DNA of 64,000 nucleotides from Alkalihalobacillus sp. FSL W8-0930 (GTDB taxonomy: Bacteria; Bacillota; Bacilli; Bacillales; Bacillaceae_D), in assembly GCA_037965595.1 (NCBI GenBank), contig CP150183.1:1612001-1676000 (forward strand), read 5' to 3'. Under the pieces are notes generated by a model. The model ran no database searches. It was not told the origin of the DNA and saw only the letters and a program-made list of their open reading frames with translations. The stretch's first letter is position 1. Each line of letters opens with the position of its first letter. A program made the translations under genes and the position numbers. Positions 42,168-51,339 of the stretch are shown here, in pieces.

Positions 42168-43334
42168 ATGAGTACATCGAACGCATATGTAGATCCATCT
42201 GTTTGTTTCCAACCAACTTCAACTGGTCCATTGGACTCGTTCACGTTTGCGGTGAAGGACGTCTTTGCCCTAAAGGGTGTGACTTCTAGTGCAGGTAATC
42301 CTGATTGGCTCCGAACACACGATGCAGCTACAAGTCATGCAACTTCAATTGAATTGCTTTTAAAAGCAGGTGCCACACTTAAGGGCACAACACATACAGA
42401 TGAGCTGATGTATAGCTTAAATGGGGAAAATGCTCATTACGGTACGCCAGTAAATTCGAAAAAGCCAGGTCATATTCCGGGAGGCTCATCAAGTGGCTCA
42501 GCATCTGCGGCAGCTTCAGGAGATGTTGATTTTGCGATTGGAACGGATACGGGAGGCTCTGTTCGAATTCCGTCTGCGTACTGCGGACTATATGGATTCA
42601 GACCTACACATGGCGCTGTTCCAATTGATGGGGTCATTCCACTTGCTCAACGCTTTGATACGGTTGGATGGATGGCACAAGAGATACAAACCATGGTTAA
42701 AGTAGGAGAGGTTTTGCTCCAAAAGCATGATGAGAGCACAGAATCGTTTACAACTGTTCTGCTTCCGGACGAAGCCTGGGCTCTAATTGAAGAAGAAAGT
42801 ACTGATGCGTTACAAGAGGCCCTGCAAACGTTAAAAAATAATACAGAGTGTTCCAAAACGCTCTCCATTACTAAAAATGGACTAAATGAATGGAAGGAAA
42901 CATTCCGAATTGCACAAGCTTATGAAGCATGGCAGGCCCATGGTGAATGGATTACTAATACAAATCCAGCTTTTGGTCCGGGGATCGCTGAGCGGTTCTG
43001 CATGGCAAAATCAATTACCGAGGAAGAGTATCAAAAAGCGGTACATGAGCAGGCAAAAATAACGGAGCATCTAGTATCACTTTTACCGGCCGATACGATA
43101 TTTGCCATCCCAACTGTGCCGGGTTCTGCACATTTAGTGAACCTGGCACCAGAACAGGTTGAACAACGTCGCAACAGCACGCTGCAATTAAGCTGTATTG
43201 CAGGGTTGGCAGGACTACCTCAGTTGACCATTCCTATTCAATCGCAAAGTGGTCCGATTGGATTATCATTTATTGCAGGAGCCCATCAGGATAAAAAGTT
43301 ACTCACGTTTGCTCAAAAACTAATGCATACATAA
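42168..43334 (+). CDS. Amidase (amidase signature family)
   Basis: A 388-residue hydrolase with the Ser-cisSer-Lys triad: Lys in FAVKDVFALKG (about residue 30), the glycine-serine signature PGGSSSGSASAAASG at about 105-119 and nucleophile region GTDTGGSVRIP near 126-136. Such enzymes release ammonia from carboxamides (also GatA). This is shorter than GatA (about 485) and lacks gatB and gatC neighbours, so it is a catabolic amidase with unknown substrate. ATG 42168 follows GAGGAGG. Confidence 0.85.
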   Translation: MSTSNAYVDPSVCFQPTSTGPLDSFTFAVKDVFALKGVTSSAGNPDWLRTHDAATSHATSIELLLKAGATLKGTTHTDELMYSLNGENAHYGTPVNSKKPGHIPGGSSSGSASAAASGDVDFAIGTDTGGSVRIPSAYCGLYGFRPTHGAVPIDGVIPLAQRFDTVGWMAQEIQTMVKVGEVLLQKHDESTESFTTVLLPDEAWALIEEESTDALQEALQTLKNNTECSKTLSITKNGLNEWKETFRIAQAYEAWQAHGEWITNTNPAFGPGIAERFCMAKSITEEEYQKAVHEQAKITEHLVSLLPADTIFAIPTVPGSAHLVNLAPEQVEQRRNSTLQLSCIAGLAGLPQLTIPIQSQSGPIGLSFIAGAHQDKKLLTFAQKLMHT

Positions 43335-43408
43335 TTTATACTAGCCAATATAGAAGCCGTTTCGTTTCTCCTTTTTGAGCATGTACTGTTAAAAAGGAGG
43401 GTTTACGA

Positions 43409-43690
43409 TTGGAGATTATTCTTATCTTGGCTACAATTATTAGTCCAATTGTATTGGCTTTAATCGAGCTAGTTAAACGAACCATTCAAATTCCAAAGCG
43501 TTTTATTCCACTACTTGCTGTGGTGGTTGGATTGGTTGTTGGAGCATTATCCTACCCTTTTTCTGACCTTGCTCTTTCTATGCGATTGTGGGCAGGAACA
43601 CTCGCAGGCTTATCAGCGACAGGTTTATTTGAGATTAGTAAAAGTCGTGAAGGCTTGTCGTTTACAAAAAAAGATGAAAACAACGGGTAA
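43409..43690 (+). CDS. Phage holin-like protein (A118 Hol118-type)
   Basis: A 93-residue protein with an N-terminal helix (IILILATIISPIVLALIEL), a basic turn (VKRTIQIPKRF), two further helices (IPLLAVVVGLVVGALSYPF, MRLWAGTLAGLSATGLFE) and a charged tail SKSREGLSFTKKDENNG, the layout of A118-type holins. Holins form membrane holes at phage lysis. No endolysin, tail or integrase gene is near, so it is an orphan, perhaps a phage remnant or a recruited holin. The TTG start has AGGAGGG upstream. Confidence 0.7.
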   Translation: MEIILILATIISPIVLALIELVKRTIQIPKRFIPLLAVVVGLVVGALSYPFSDLALSMRLWAGTLAGLSATGLFEISKSREGLSFTKKDENNG

Positions 43691-43691
43691 G

Positions 43692-43711
43692 CAACGAGAA
43701 TGTTCTCGTTG
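43692..43711 (+). terminator. Hairpin between holin-like and methyltransferase genes
   Basis: CAACGAGAA and TTCTCGTTG are perfect arms with a two-base loop; TTTACTCTT follows. A probable, rather weak, terminator. Confidence 0.6.
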
Positions 43712-43735
43712 TTTACTCTTCATAAAGGAGTAAAT

Positions 43736-44452
43736 ATGATTCCCCTTGTCTATGATCAATTAAATCAAAGCACGCTTGATTCGATGTTTTTTTGTACCCT
43801 TTTAAAGAAGTCAAATGCAAAAATGATAGCAGATCTGGGCTGTGGAACAGGTCGTATCACTGAACAATTTGTTAAAGAAGGATATCATGTAACAGCGATT
43901 GATACGAACCAAGAAGCGCTCAATTTGGCGACCCAAAAAGAATTCAAAGGCAATGTTGAATGGATTCTTGGGGACAGTAAAGATCTTAAAAATAATACAT
44001 ATGATGCAGTCGTGATGACCGCAAATGTGGCACAGGTATTCTTAACAAGTGAGAGCTGGAAGCAAATGCTCTCAGATGTTTATAGGGCACTGAAGCCAGG
44101 AGGTCACATGATCTTTGACGTAAGAAATCCACTTGCTAAGGTATGGGAGGAGTGGGAGCAGGATTTGAGTCCTGATTATGCAAAACATCCAGAGACAGGG
44201 GAGGCTCTTGAAATTCTTACGGACTACGAAGGCTTTACAGAAGATGTGTATACATTTTTTGAGTCAGTGAGACAGGTTTCTACTGGTAAGATTTTGCAAA
44301 AGGAGCGTCTGCAACTACGGTTCCAAGCTAAAGAAGAGATTGACCTCTCCTTAAAGCAAACAGGGTTTAACGAGATCCATACATACGGTGATTGGCAGCT
44401 TAAACAAGCTTCGTCTCGGTCAAAATCGTTTATCTACATGGGTAAAAAATAG
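43736..44452 (+). CDS. SAM-dependent methyltransferase (class I)
   Basis: A 238-residue class I methyltransferase. Motif I ADLGCGTGRIT at about 33-43, the acidic loop AIDTNQEAL near 57, ILGDSKDL near 79, motif IV DAVVMTANVAQVF near 93 and RALKPGGHMIFDVRNP near 124. The substrate is unknown; this type (Methyltransf_25/11) includes many small-molecule methylases. ATG 43736 follows AAAGGAG. The interrupted repeat R3 and an IS element lie directly downstream. Confidence 0.87.
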   Translation: MIPLVYDQLNQSTLDSMFFCTLLKKSNAKMIADLGCGTGRITEQFVKEGYHVTAIDTNQEALNLATQKEFKGNVEWILGDSKDLKNNTYDAVVMTANVAQVFLTSESWKQMLSDVYRALKPGGHMIFDVRNPLAKVWEEWEQDLSPDYAKHPETGEALEILTDYEGFTEDVYTFFESVRQVSTGKILQKERLQLRFQAKEEIDLSLKQTGFNEIHTYGDWQLKQASSRSKSFIYMGKK

Positions 44453-44569
44453 TGAAACGAAGAAGATTTTGGGACATAACTAAAACAAGCGGAGGGAGAA
44501 CCCGAGAATCCTACGGAACAGGACGCGGTGAAGCTAATGTAGCGGCGCCCTTTCCGCGAAAAAGGCTGA

Positions 44570-44579
44570 GGCCGTCCCC
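44570..44579. repeat. 10-bp target site duplication, left copy (right copy 46150-46159)
   Basis: GGCCGTCCCC appears immediately outside both IS ends. In uninterrupted copies of the repeat the equivalent segment (GAGGCCGTTC...) occurs once, confirming duplication on insertion. Confidence 0.9.
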
Positions 44580-46149
44580 CATAGCCGTCAAGTTAAGTAA
44601 AATCGGTTTAACTATAGACGATTCTTCGTTAGGATGGGGGTTTAACCAGTCCTAGGGAGGGATCGTTTGTGTCTTTAAAAGAGGAGTTCAGTACGTTTGC
44701 GAAAACCGTGTTGGACGTTTTATCTGTACCGAACCTTCGCCAATCTGCCCGAGATGTTGGGTTTGTACAGCGTCTAAAGAAATTAAAACCTGAGGATTTC
44801 CTAAGTATTTGTTCCTTTCTTCCTCAACCCGTCGGTGCGACAGAGTTAACACAGCTTTGCGGGGCTCTTTCACGTGAATCCAATACCCACCTTTCCAAAC
44901 AAGCCTTACATCAACGCTTCGATGAAAAAGGAGCGGCTTTTTTGAAGCATGTGTTTTTTCAATTGGCGGCCAAACAAGAGTTGATGGCCATGCCACCTCT
45001 TCCTGAGACCCCGTTTTCTCGGATCCGCATCTTAGATGCGACTTCATTTGAACGACCAAAGAAAGATGGTACTTCTTCAGATGGAGCGAAAATTCATTTA
45101 GAGTATGAGCTATATGAGGGGAAATTTTTGCATACCTTACTTTCCGGTTCAAGAGAAAGTGACCATCACGCCGCCTATGCATTAGCCGATACGATTCAAC
45201 CAGGTGATTTGATCATCCGTGATCTCGGCTACTTTTCTGGCGACCATTTGAAACAAATCGATCGTGCAGGCGCTTCTTATATCACGCGGACGCCGGCCAA
45301 TATGACCTATTGGACTAGAGATGATCAAGGGGAACGAATCCAAATCAAACCAGAAGAAGATGCGAAGCAGCTAGAACCGGGAGCGATCAAAGATTATGGG
45401 GTCATCCAATTAGGGGTCAAAGGAAAGAACACCCTTCAAACCCGTGTCATCGTGCAACGATTGACAGAGGATCAACAAAACAAGAGGAAAGCCGGTTTAC
45501 GAAAAAGAAGACGGAAAGGGGGTCATACCCAATCCGCCGACAAAAAGGATCATACCCAAATCCTTGCCACTAACCTAACACAGGAAGAAATGGATGTGCA
45601 AGCATTGTATCCGATGTATTCCTTACGCTGGCAAGTCGAGATTCTTTTCAAAACGTGGAAATCCCTTTTCGCCATTGATCACGTGCGCGCGATGAATCCA
45701 GATCGGTTTCTCTGCCACATGTATGGGAAACTTATACACATTCTGCTTTCCTCGATGGTGGCGTTTCAATGCCGGTTCTATCTTCATCAAAAGCACCACC
45801 TCGAAGGCAGTGAATACAAGTGTATCCATCATGCCAAAAGGGCTATAGAAGAGTCAAAAGGATACGCTCTCTATCATCGTTCTTCATTAGAAGACGTTCT
45901 AGAAAATATCTACGAGAGCATTTACCGACATGGACGAAAAGACCATCGCCACCGCCATCAAAGTCCCTATGACATCTTACAGATCGCCTATGAAACACAT
46001 GCGCGTGTGGAGTAAAACGGTAGAATCCGGTGCAAAAAAAAATAGAAAAAGAGCCAATCTACCCATACGTACCCTGATGGAAAATACTAGATCCACTACA
46101 AGAGAAAGGATGAGCTCTTTCTTTTTCCTTTCTTAACTTGACGGCTATG
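44580..46149 (+). mobile_element. IS4-family (IS231-like) insertion sequence, 1570 bp, complete
   Basis: The element is bounded by 18-bp perfect inverted repeats CATAGCCGTCAAGTTAAG (44580-44597) and its complement (46132-46149). It is flanked by a 10-bp direct repeat GGCCGTCCCC (44570-44579 and 46150-46159), in the 10-12 bp range of IS231-type elements, and the target is GC-rich with GG...CCCC ends as in IS231 hot spots. It holds one intact transposase gene. Perfect ends and duplication indicate a recent insertion. Confidence 0.93.
44669..46015 (+). CDS. IS4-family transposase (DDE)
   Basis: A 448-residue cut-and-paste transposase. The IS4 YREK signature Y(2)R(3)E(6)K is exact in YSLRWQVEILFKTWK (about residues 314-328); catalytic Asp residues are in RILDATSFE (about 127) and LIIRDLGYFSG (about 190). 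GTG start after AGGGAGGG. It is intact and full length, so the element may be active. Base composition is similar to the host. Confidence 0.93.
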   Translation: MSLKEEFSTFAKTVLDVLSVPNLRQSARDVGFVQRLKKLKPEDFLSICSFLPQPVGATELTQLCGALSRESNTHLSKQALHQRFDEKGAAFLKHVFFQLAAKQELMAMPPLPETPFSRIRILDATSFERPKKDGTSSDGAKIHLEYELYEGKFLHTLLSGSRESDHHAAYALADTIQPGDLIIRDLGYFSGDHLKQIDRAGASYITRTPANMTYWTRDDQGERIQIKPEEDAKQLEPGAIKDYGVIQLGVKGKNTLQTRVIVQRLTEDQQNKRKAGLRKRRRKGGHTQSADKKDHTQILATNLTQEEMDVQALYPMYSLRWQVEILFKTWKSLFAIDHVRAMNPDRFLCHMYGKLIHILLSSMVAFQCRFYLHQKHHLEGSEYKCIHHAKRAIEESKGYALYHRSSLEDVLENIYESIYRHGRKDHRHRHQSPYDILQIAYETHARVE

Positions 46150-46287
46150 GGCCGTCCCCGCAGGTGCGAGGGCTTCTCCTGCATTTTTGCTATATTTGTG
46201 TTTTGTTATCTGCATTAATGTTATGTGTCACACTCTTTTTATATTGAGCTAACACCTCACCTATGGTAAAGTATGGTTAGAAAGTAA

Positions 46288-46301
46288 TGAAAGCGCTTTA
46301 T
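46288..46301. promoter_or_regulatory. CcpA cre-like site upstream of the methylcitrate genes
   Basis: TGAAAGCGCTTTAT matches the catabolite-responsive palindrome TGAAAGCGCTTTCA at 12 of 14 positions and lies 53 bases before the citrate synthase start. The mmg operon of B. subtilis is also repressed by glucose through CcpA. Confidence 0.6.
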
Positions 46302-46353
46302 TTAATTTGGTATTCACTAAAATCTGGGTTTTGACAACGTGAGGAGGAATTAT

Positions 46354-47469
46354 ATGCCGGCCGAACCATTGTCTAAAGCAGGACTGCAGGACGTCATTGC
46401 GCTTGATACCACTATTTCTTATCTTGATACAGATCGAGAACAGATCTTAATCAAAGGCTTTGATTTAATGGAGTTAACCCAACACATTGGATATGTAGAG
46501 ATGATTCATTTACTTTTTGAACATCAGCTCCCAGATCAGAAACAAATAAACGCTTTAGAACAAAAGCTAAAGGACCAATGCAGCATTCCAACACCACTTT
46601 GGTCCATCCTCAAAGAGCTACCTCAAGAAACTCATCCTATGGATGCACAACGTACGGCACTTTCTGTATTAGCTGGATTTGATCACTCACTTCATGATTG
46701 TTCACCTCAAGCTAACACAAACAGGGCGTATCGCCTTCTCGCCACACTTCCTATGATTACAGCAAACTCGTATCATCTATTAAATGGTCAGCCGACAATC
46801 GTAACGGATTCGAGCTTATCGTACAGTGCTAACTTCTTATACTTACTCACCCGTCGCGTCCCGTCAAAGCTTGAGGAACGTATTTTTGATTTGTCCTTAT
46901 TGCTTTACTCTGAGCACGAGTTGCCAAACTCAACTTTTGCAGCAAGAGTCATTGCCTCAACGTTGTCTGATATGTACGGGGCATTAACGGGCGCCGTTGC
47001 TTCGTTAAAAGGTCCTTTACACGGGGGAGCGAATGAGGAGGTAATGAAGCTTTTATTACAAGTGGAAACACCAGAGGCGTTCGAAACGTTACTCCAAGAA
47101 AAACTCCGTCAAAAAGAAAAGATCATGGGGTTTGGTCACCGGGTCTACGCAAAGAAAATGGATCCACGTGCATTAATTATGAAGCGGGCACTGATCGACT
47201 TAAGCGATCAGCGCGGGGATGATCGCTTTTTACGAATGTGCGAGGCAGGGGAAGAACTGATGGAACGAGAGAAAGGGTTGTTCCCGAATCTCGATTATTA
47301 TGCTGCTCCTGTTTATTACATGTTAGGCATCCCCATTGCCTTATTCACACCGATTTTTTTCTGTTCGAGAACCGCGGGATTATGTGCTCATATTACTGAG
47401 CAACATCAAAACAACCGTTTGTTCAGGCCGCGAGTTCAGTATAAAGGGACACCTTATCAATCGATCTAA
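46354..47469 (+). CDS. mmgD: 2-methylcitrate synthase/citrate synthase
   Basis: A 371-residue citrate synthase-fold enzyme condensing propionyl-CoA (or acetyl-CoA) with oxaloacetate. Catalytic residues: His in [13 protein letters not shown] (about 225), His in [17 protein letters not shown] (about 263) and Asp in [13 protein letters not shown] (about 314). ATG 46354 follows GAGGAGG. Its place before prpD and prpB homologues marks it as the methylcitrate enzyme (PrpC/MmgD) rather than the TCA enzyme. The fatty-acid genes mmgABC of B. subtilis are absent. Confidence 0.88.
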   Translation: MPAEPLSKAGLQDVIALDTTISYLDTDREQILIKGFDLMELTQHIGYVEMIHLLFEHQLPDQKQINALEQKLKDQCSIPTPLWSILKELPQETHPMDAQRTALSVLAGFDHSLHDCSPQANTNRAYRLLATLPMITANSYHLLNGQPTIVTDSSLSYSANFLYLLTRRVPSKLEERIFDLSLLLYSEHELPNSTFAARVIASTLSDMYGALTGAVASLKGPLHGGANEEVMKLLLQVETPEAFETLLQEKLRQKEKIMGFGHRVYAKKMDPRALIMKRALIDLSDQRGDDRFLRMCEAGEELMEREKGLFPNLDYYAAPVYYMLGIPIALFTPIFFCSRTAGLCAHITEQHQNNRLFRPRVQYKGTPYQSI

Positions 47470-47486
47470 TACTAGGAGGTTCTTGC

Positions 47487-48926
47487 ATGACGACATTAAA
47501 TCAAACAGAGAAAACCGACGTGCTTCTGGAGAAAATTGCTGATTATGCTTGCTCCAAACGAACATTTAGTGAAGAAGCCTATACTACGGCAAGATATGTA
47601 TTAGCTGATACATTGGGCTGCGGCATCCTAGCTCTGAGGTACCCGGAATGTGTGAAGCTTCTTGGTCCGATTGTCCCTGGGACCGTTGTTCCGAGAGGGT
47701 CAAGAGTTCCAGGGACCCCATATGTGCTTGATCCGGTTCAGGCTGCTTTTAATATCGGTACAATGGTTAGGTGGCTTGATTATAACGATACGTGGTTAGC
47801 TGCGGAATGGGGGCATCCTTCTGATAACTTAGGTGGCATTCTCGCGGTTAGTGACTACATAAGCCAGGCTTGTGTAGCAGAGGGAAAGAAGCCATTACGG
47901 GTAAAGGACGTGCTTGATTACATGATCAAAGCACATGAAATTCAAGGAGTTCTTGCACTCGAGAATAGCTTAAACCGAGTTGGATTAGATCATGTCTTGT
48001 TTGTAAAAGTCGCTACTACAGCTGTGACATGCGCGATGATGGGTGGAACGAAGCAAGAGGTCGCAAACGCCGTATCTCATGCATGGATTGATAATTCAAG
48101 TCTCAGAACGTATCGACACACGCCTAATACAGGATCGAGAAAATCATGGGCGGCAGGGGATGCAACGAGTAGAGGTGTCTTTCTTGCAATGACTGCTCTA
48201 AAGGGAGAAATGGGTTATCAAACAGCCCTAAGTGCAAAAGGTTGGGGATTTCAAGATGTTCTTTTCAAAGGCAAAGAGCTAGTACTCACAAGAGAGCTCG
48301 ATGACTATGTCATGAAGAATGTGTTATTTAAAGTGTCGTTCCCAGCGGAGTTTCATGCGCAAACAGCAGCTGAATGTGCGATTGATTTGCACCCCGATGT
48401 AGCCGGACGCTTTGACGAGATTGATACCATTACGATTTCGACACACGAATCAGCCATACGAATCATTGATAAAAAAGGACCACTGACAAATCCAGCTGAC
48501 AGGGATCATTGTTTGCAGTACATTACGGCTATAGCTTTATTAAAAGGGTCAATCACTGCAGACGATTATGAACAAAAGCAAGCAGATGACGAGAGGGTAG
48601 ATGAACTTAGAAGCAAGATGCATGTTGTTGAAAACAAAGACTATACATTGGATTATTTAAATCCCGACAAACGTTCAATTGCGAATGCCGTACAAGTTAT
48701 TTTTAAGGATGGAACGGAAACAGATCAAATTGTACGTGAATATCCTCTCGGTCATCGTTTTAGAAGGAAGGAAGCCATTCCACATATTGAACGGAAATTT
48801 GAACAAAATCTCCAGGTACATTATGTAGAGAAGCAATATGAGAGTATTTTAGAGGCATTTTCTACTCAATCAAATGTGGAAAAATTAACGGTTCCGGCTC
48901 TGATGCAATTGTTTATACCGTCTTAA
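47487..48926 (+). CDS. prpD: 2-methylcitrate dehydratase (PrpD/MmgE)
   Basis: A 479-residue MmgE/PrpD family enzyme dehydrating 2-methylcitrate to methylaconitate. Recognisable segments: [16 protein letters not shown] at about 26-41, the active-site stretch [23 protein letters not shown] (in parts) at about 91-113, [11 protein letters not shown] near 288 and the C-terminal [11 protein letters not shown]. An iron-free dehydratase by family. It starts after TAGGAGG, 17 bases beyond the synthase. Confidence 0.92.
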   Translation: MTTLNQTEKTDVLLEKIADYACSKRTFSEEAYTTARYVLADTLGCGILALRYPECVKLLGPIVPGTVVPRGSRVPGTPYVLDPVQAAFNIGTMVRWLDYNDTWLAAEWGHPSDNLGGILAVSDYISQACVAEGKKPLRVKDVLDYMIKAHEIQGVLALENSLNRVGLDHVLFVKVATTAVTCAMMGGTKQEVANAVSHAWIDNSSLRTYRHTPNTGSRKSWAAGDATSRGVFLAMTALKGEMGYQTALSAKGWGFQDVLFKGKELVLTRELDDYVMKNVLFKVSFPAEFHAQTAAECAIDLHPDVAGRFDEIDTITISTHESAIRIIDKKGPLTNPADRDHCLQYITAIALLKGSITADDYEQKQADDERVDELRSKMHVVENKDYTLDYLNPDKRSIANAVQVIFKDGTETDQIVREYPLGHRFRRKEAIPHIERKFEQNLQVHYVEKQYESILEAFSTQSNVEKLTVPALMQLFIPS

Positions 48927-48943
48927 CGAAAGGAATGTGACAT

Positions 48944-49852
48944 ATGGCTTGGATTGTCGACCCACCACTCACGCAAAAAGAACTAGCTCATGAGTTTGCG
49001 CGTCTTGTTTCAGCAGATCCCATTCTGCAAATTCCGGGTGCGCATGATCCGCTGGCAGGACTCGTAGCAAAGGAAGCAGGTTTTCTCTCTTTATACTTAT
49101 CTGGTGCGGCCTACACAGCGAGCCGTGGACTGCCGGACCTCGGTCTCATTACATCAAATGAGGTTGCAGCACGGGCTAGAGAGATTATTCGAGCGACAAA
49201 TCTACCTCTTTTAGTGGATATTGATACTGGATTTGGAGGAGTGTTAAACGTAGCTAGAACAGCCGCAGAGATGGTTGAAGCAGATGTGGCAGCTGTTCAA
49301 ATTGAAGATCAGCAGCTTCCAAAGAAATGTGGTCATCTTAACGGGAAACGACTGGTTTCAACGGAAGAAATGGTACAAAAGATTAGAGCGATTAAGAAAG
49401 TCGCCCCGACACTTTACGTTGTGGCTAGAACGGATGCTAGAGGTGTAGAAGGGAAGCAAGAAGCAAGAGATCGAAGTATTGCTTATATGAAAGCTGGTGC
49501 AGATGCGATCTTTCCAGAAGCGTTAGAGGGAGCAGAGGAATTTGAATGGTTCGCAGAGCAACTCGATATCCCGTTACTTGCAAATATGACCGAGTTTGGG
49601 AAAACCCCATACTTTACAGCTGATGAGTTTAAGCAATGGGGATTTGCTATGGTCATCTATCCGGTAACGTCGATACGTGTCGCTGCGAAAGCATACGAAT
49701 TGATCTTTTCTGAAATCAAAGAACAAGGTACGCAAAAAGGAAGTCTGGAGAAAATGCAAAAACGAAGTGAGCTATACTCGACCATTTCCTATGACCAATT
49801 TGAAGAGCTTGATCAGCATATGGCAAAAACGTTTCTTTCAGAAGATCAATAG
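48944..49852 (+). CDS. prpB: Methylisocitrate lyase
   Basis: A 302-residue isocitrate lyase superfamily enzyme splitting 2-methylisocitrate to pyruvate and succinate. Active-site cysteine loop LPKKCGHLNGK near 122-132 (KKCGH), metal-binding DIDTGFGG near 85 and QIEDQ near 115 are kept, and LSGAAYTASRGLPDLGL is typical of PrpB/MmgF. The third and last gene of the methylcitrate set; together they convert propionyl-CoA from odd-chain or branched substrates to pyruvate. Confidence 0.93.
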   Translation: MAWIVDPPLTQKELAHEFARLVSADPILQIPGAHDPLAGLVAKEAGFLSLYLSGAAYTASRGLPDLGLITSNEVAARAREIIRATNLPLLVDIDTGFGGVLNVARTAAEMVEADVAAVQIEDQQLPKKCGHLNGKRLVSTEEMVQKIRAIKKVAPTLYVVARTDARGVEGKQEARDRSIAYMKAGADAIFPEALEGAEEFEWFAEQLDIPLLANMTEFGKTPYFTADEFKQWGFAMVIYPVTSIRVAAKAYELIFSEIKEQGTQKGSLEKMQKRSELYSTISYDQFEELDQHMAKTFLSEDQ

Positions 49853-49928
49853 AATCATAAGTGATTAATCTTGAGTGGTTTACTTGCATTTTTAGAATGC
49901 TAGTGCTATTATTCAAATCAACTTCATA

Positions 49929-50076
49929 TCTTTTTGCTTCGGGGCCGGGTGAAAATCCCGACCGGCGGTGATGAGGCGTTAGTCTCTTAGTCCGTGACCC
50001 GTTACACGTTGTGTAGCGGTGGATCTGGTGAAACTCCAGGGCCGACAGTGACAGTCTGGATGGGAGAAGGAAAAAG
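49929..50076 (+). ncRNA. FMN riboswitch (RFN element) of the riboflavin operon
   Basis: The conserved blocks occur in order: TTCGGGGC, GGGTGAAAATCCC, GACCGGCGGT, AGTCCGTGAC, GGATCTGGTGAAACTCC, GGGCCGACAGT, ACAGTCTGGATGGGAGAAGG. This is the complete six-helix RFN aptamer, binding FMN. It is followed by a terminator hairpin, so excess FMN should stop transcription of ribDEAH. With its leader it fills the gap 49853-50255. Confidence 0.97.
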
Positions 50077-50195
50077 CAAACGAGTGGTTTCCTAAACACA
50101 AAAATGTGTAGAGAAATCGCTTGTTCGAGCAGCACATTTTTAACAATCGATGTTAAGAGTGTCTATTTGCTGTACGATTCTATGCTTATTCATTC

Positions 50196-50227
50196 AAACC
50201 TTGAAGCGATGCCTTCAAGGTTTTTTC
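50196..50227 (+). terminator. Regulated terminator of the FMN riboswitch
   Basis: AACCTTGAAG pairs with CTTCAAGGTT around a six-base loop, followed by TTTT. It lies 29 bases before ribD, the expected expression platform. Confidence 0.85.
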
Positions 50228-50255
50228 TATATTTTACGAACGAGGTGTTATGTGG

Positions 50256-51338
50256 ATGGATCAAGAATTTATGAAACTTGCTTTAACCTTAGCCCAATCA
50301 GCAAAAGGGCAAACATCACCAAATCCAATGGTTGGTGCGGTTGTGGTGAATGATGGACGGATTGTTGGAACAGGCGCGCATCTTAAGGCAGGGGAAGCAC
50401 ATGCAGAGGTTCATGCCTTACATATGGCACAAGATCAGGCAGAGGGAGCGACGATTTATGTCACACTCGAACCTTGCAGTCATTACGGGCGAACACCTCC
50501 TTGTGCAAAGCGAATTATTGAATCAGGCATTAAACGCGTAGTGGTTGCTTGTGTTGATTCAAATCCCGAAGTAGGTGGAAAGGGAGTCAAGATGCTTGAG
50601 GAAGCTGGCATCGAGGTTGAAGTAGGAGTCTGTGAGAAGAAAGCTCTTGAACTAAATCGTGCCTTTTTTCACTTTATTAAGACCCATCGCCCTTATGTCA
50701 CACTAAAGTCGGCTTCAACGCTCGATGGGAAAACGGCAACGGTATCAGGTGAAAGTAAATGGATTACCGGCGCAGAGGCTCGGATGGATGGGCATCGGTT
50801 AAGGCATGATCATGATGCCATTTTAGTGGGTGTTGGAACGGTGCTCGCGGATAACCCATCGCTTACCACACGCTTGGAAGGAGCTGTTAGTCGCCATCCT
50901 ATGCGTGTGGTGCTTGATTCAAAGCTACGCACACCACTTAATGCCCAGATTGTCACGGATCACTTAATACAAACGGTCATTTTCACATTGGAAACGGCTT
51001 CTGAAGAACGAGAGAAACACCTGACAAATCAAGGTGTTCAAGTGATTCGACTTAAAACACTAACAATTGGTGATGTACTTCTTGAATTAGGAAAACGTGA
51101 GGTTCAAACCATTTTGATCGAGGGTGGAGCAGAAACCCATGGCAGCTTCATTAAAGAGGGCTATGTAAATGAAGTGGTTCAATACCTCGCGCCAAAGCTT
51201 GTTGGAGGAAGACTTGCTTCTCCTGTAGTAGGTGGAGAAGGGATCAATCATTTAAATGATGCACTACAATTGCAGATTCAATCTGTTACACAGCTTGGAG
51301 AAGACATAAGGATCCTATCTAGAGTAAGGAGTGACTAA
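50256..51338 (+). CDS. ribD: Bifunctional riboflavin biosynthesis deaminase/reductase RibD
   Basis: A 360-residue two-domain enzyme: the N-terminal cytidine-deaminase-like domain has HAEVHA near 49 and PCSHYGRTPPC near 74-84 (zinc ligands), while the C-terminal reductase domain includes KSASTLDGKTAT near 150, ADNPSLTTR near 203 and IEGGAETHGSF near 290. It catalyses deamination then NADPH reduction of the pyrimidine intermediate. ATG 50256 is better spaced from GAGG than 50250. First gene of the riboswitch-controlled operon. Confidence 0.94.
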   Translation: MDQEFMKLALTLAQSAKGQTSPNPMVGAVVVNDGRIVGTGAHLKAGEAHAEVHALHMAQDQAEGATIYVTLEPCSHYGRTPPCAKRIIESGIKRVVVACVDSNPEVGGKGVKMLEEAGIEVEVGVCEKKALELNRAFFHFIKTHRPYVTLKSASTLDGKTATVSGESKWITGAEARMDGHRLRHDHDAILVGVGTVLADNPSLTTRLEGAVSRHPMRVVLDSKLRTPLNAQIVTDHLIQTVIFTLETASEEREKHLTNQGVQVIRLKTLTIGDVLLELGKREVQTILIEGGAETHGSFIKEGYVNEVVQYLAPKLVGGRLASPVVGGEGINHLNDALQLQIQSVTQLGEDIRILSRVRSD

Positions 51339-51339
51339 C

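Larger units (their letters stand above)
44471..46235 (+). repeat. Dispersed structured repeat, copy R3, split by an IS element
   Basis: The left part (44471-44579) runs from GGGACATAAC through AGCGGAGGGAGAACCCGAG to GAGGCCGTCCCC; the right part (46150-46235) continues GGCCGTCCCCGCAGGTGCGAG ... GTTATGTGTCACACTC. Joined, they make about 185 bp with the same core as R1-R6, but the 5' hairpin module present in the other copies is missing here. The right part also fills 46150-46235 of the gap before the citrate synthase gene. Confidence 0.85.

Noticed and set aside
42041-42244. 67-codon minus-strand ORF over the amidase start
   Set aside because: Antisense to a well-supported gene and covering the tlp promoter; no site for initiation.
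44452-44655. 67-codon ORF after the methyltransferase gene
   Set aside because: It reads through the repeat core and the left end of the IS, so it is a chance frame.
43409-46149. Prophage remnant spanning holin to transposase
   Set aside because: Only a holin-like gene is phage-like; the IS is an independent insertion with its own target duplication.
49929-50076. Lysine or other riboswitch instead of FMN
   Set aside because: All RFN blocks are present in order and the next genes are ribDEAH, so only the FMN class fits. No L-box was seen before lysA.
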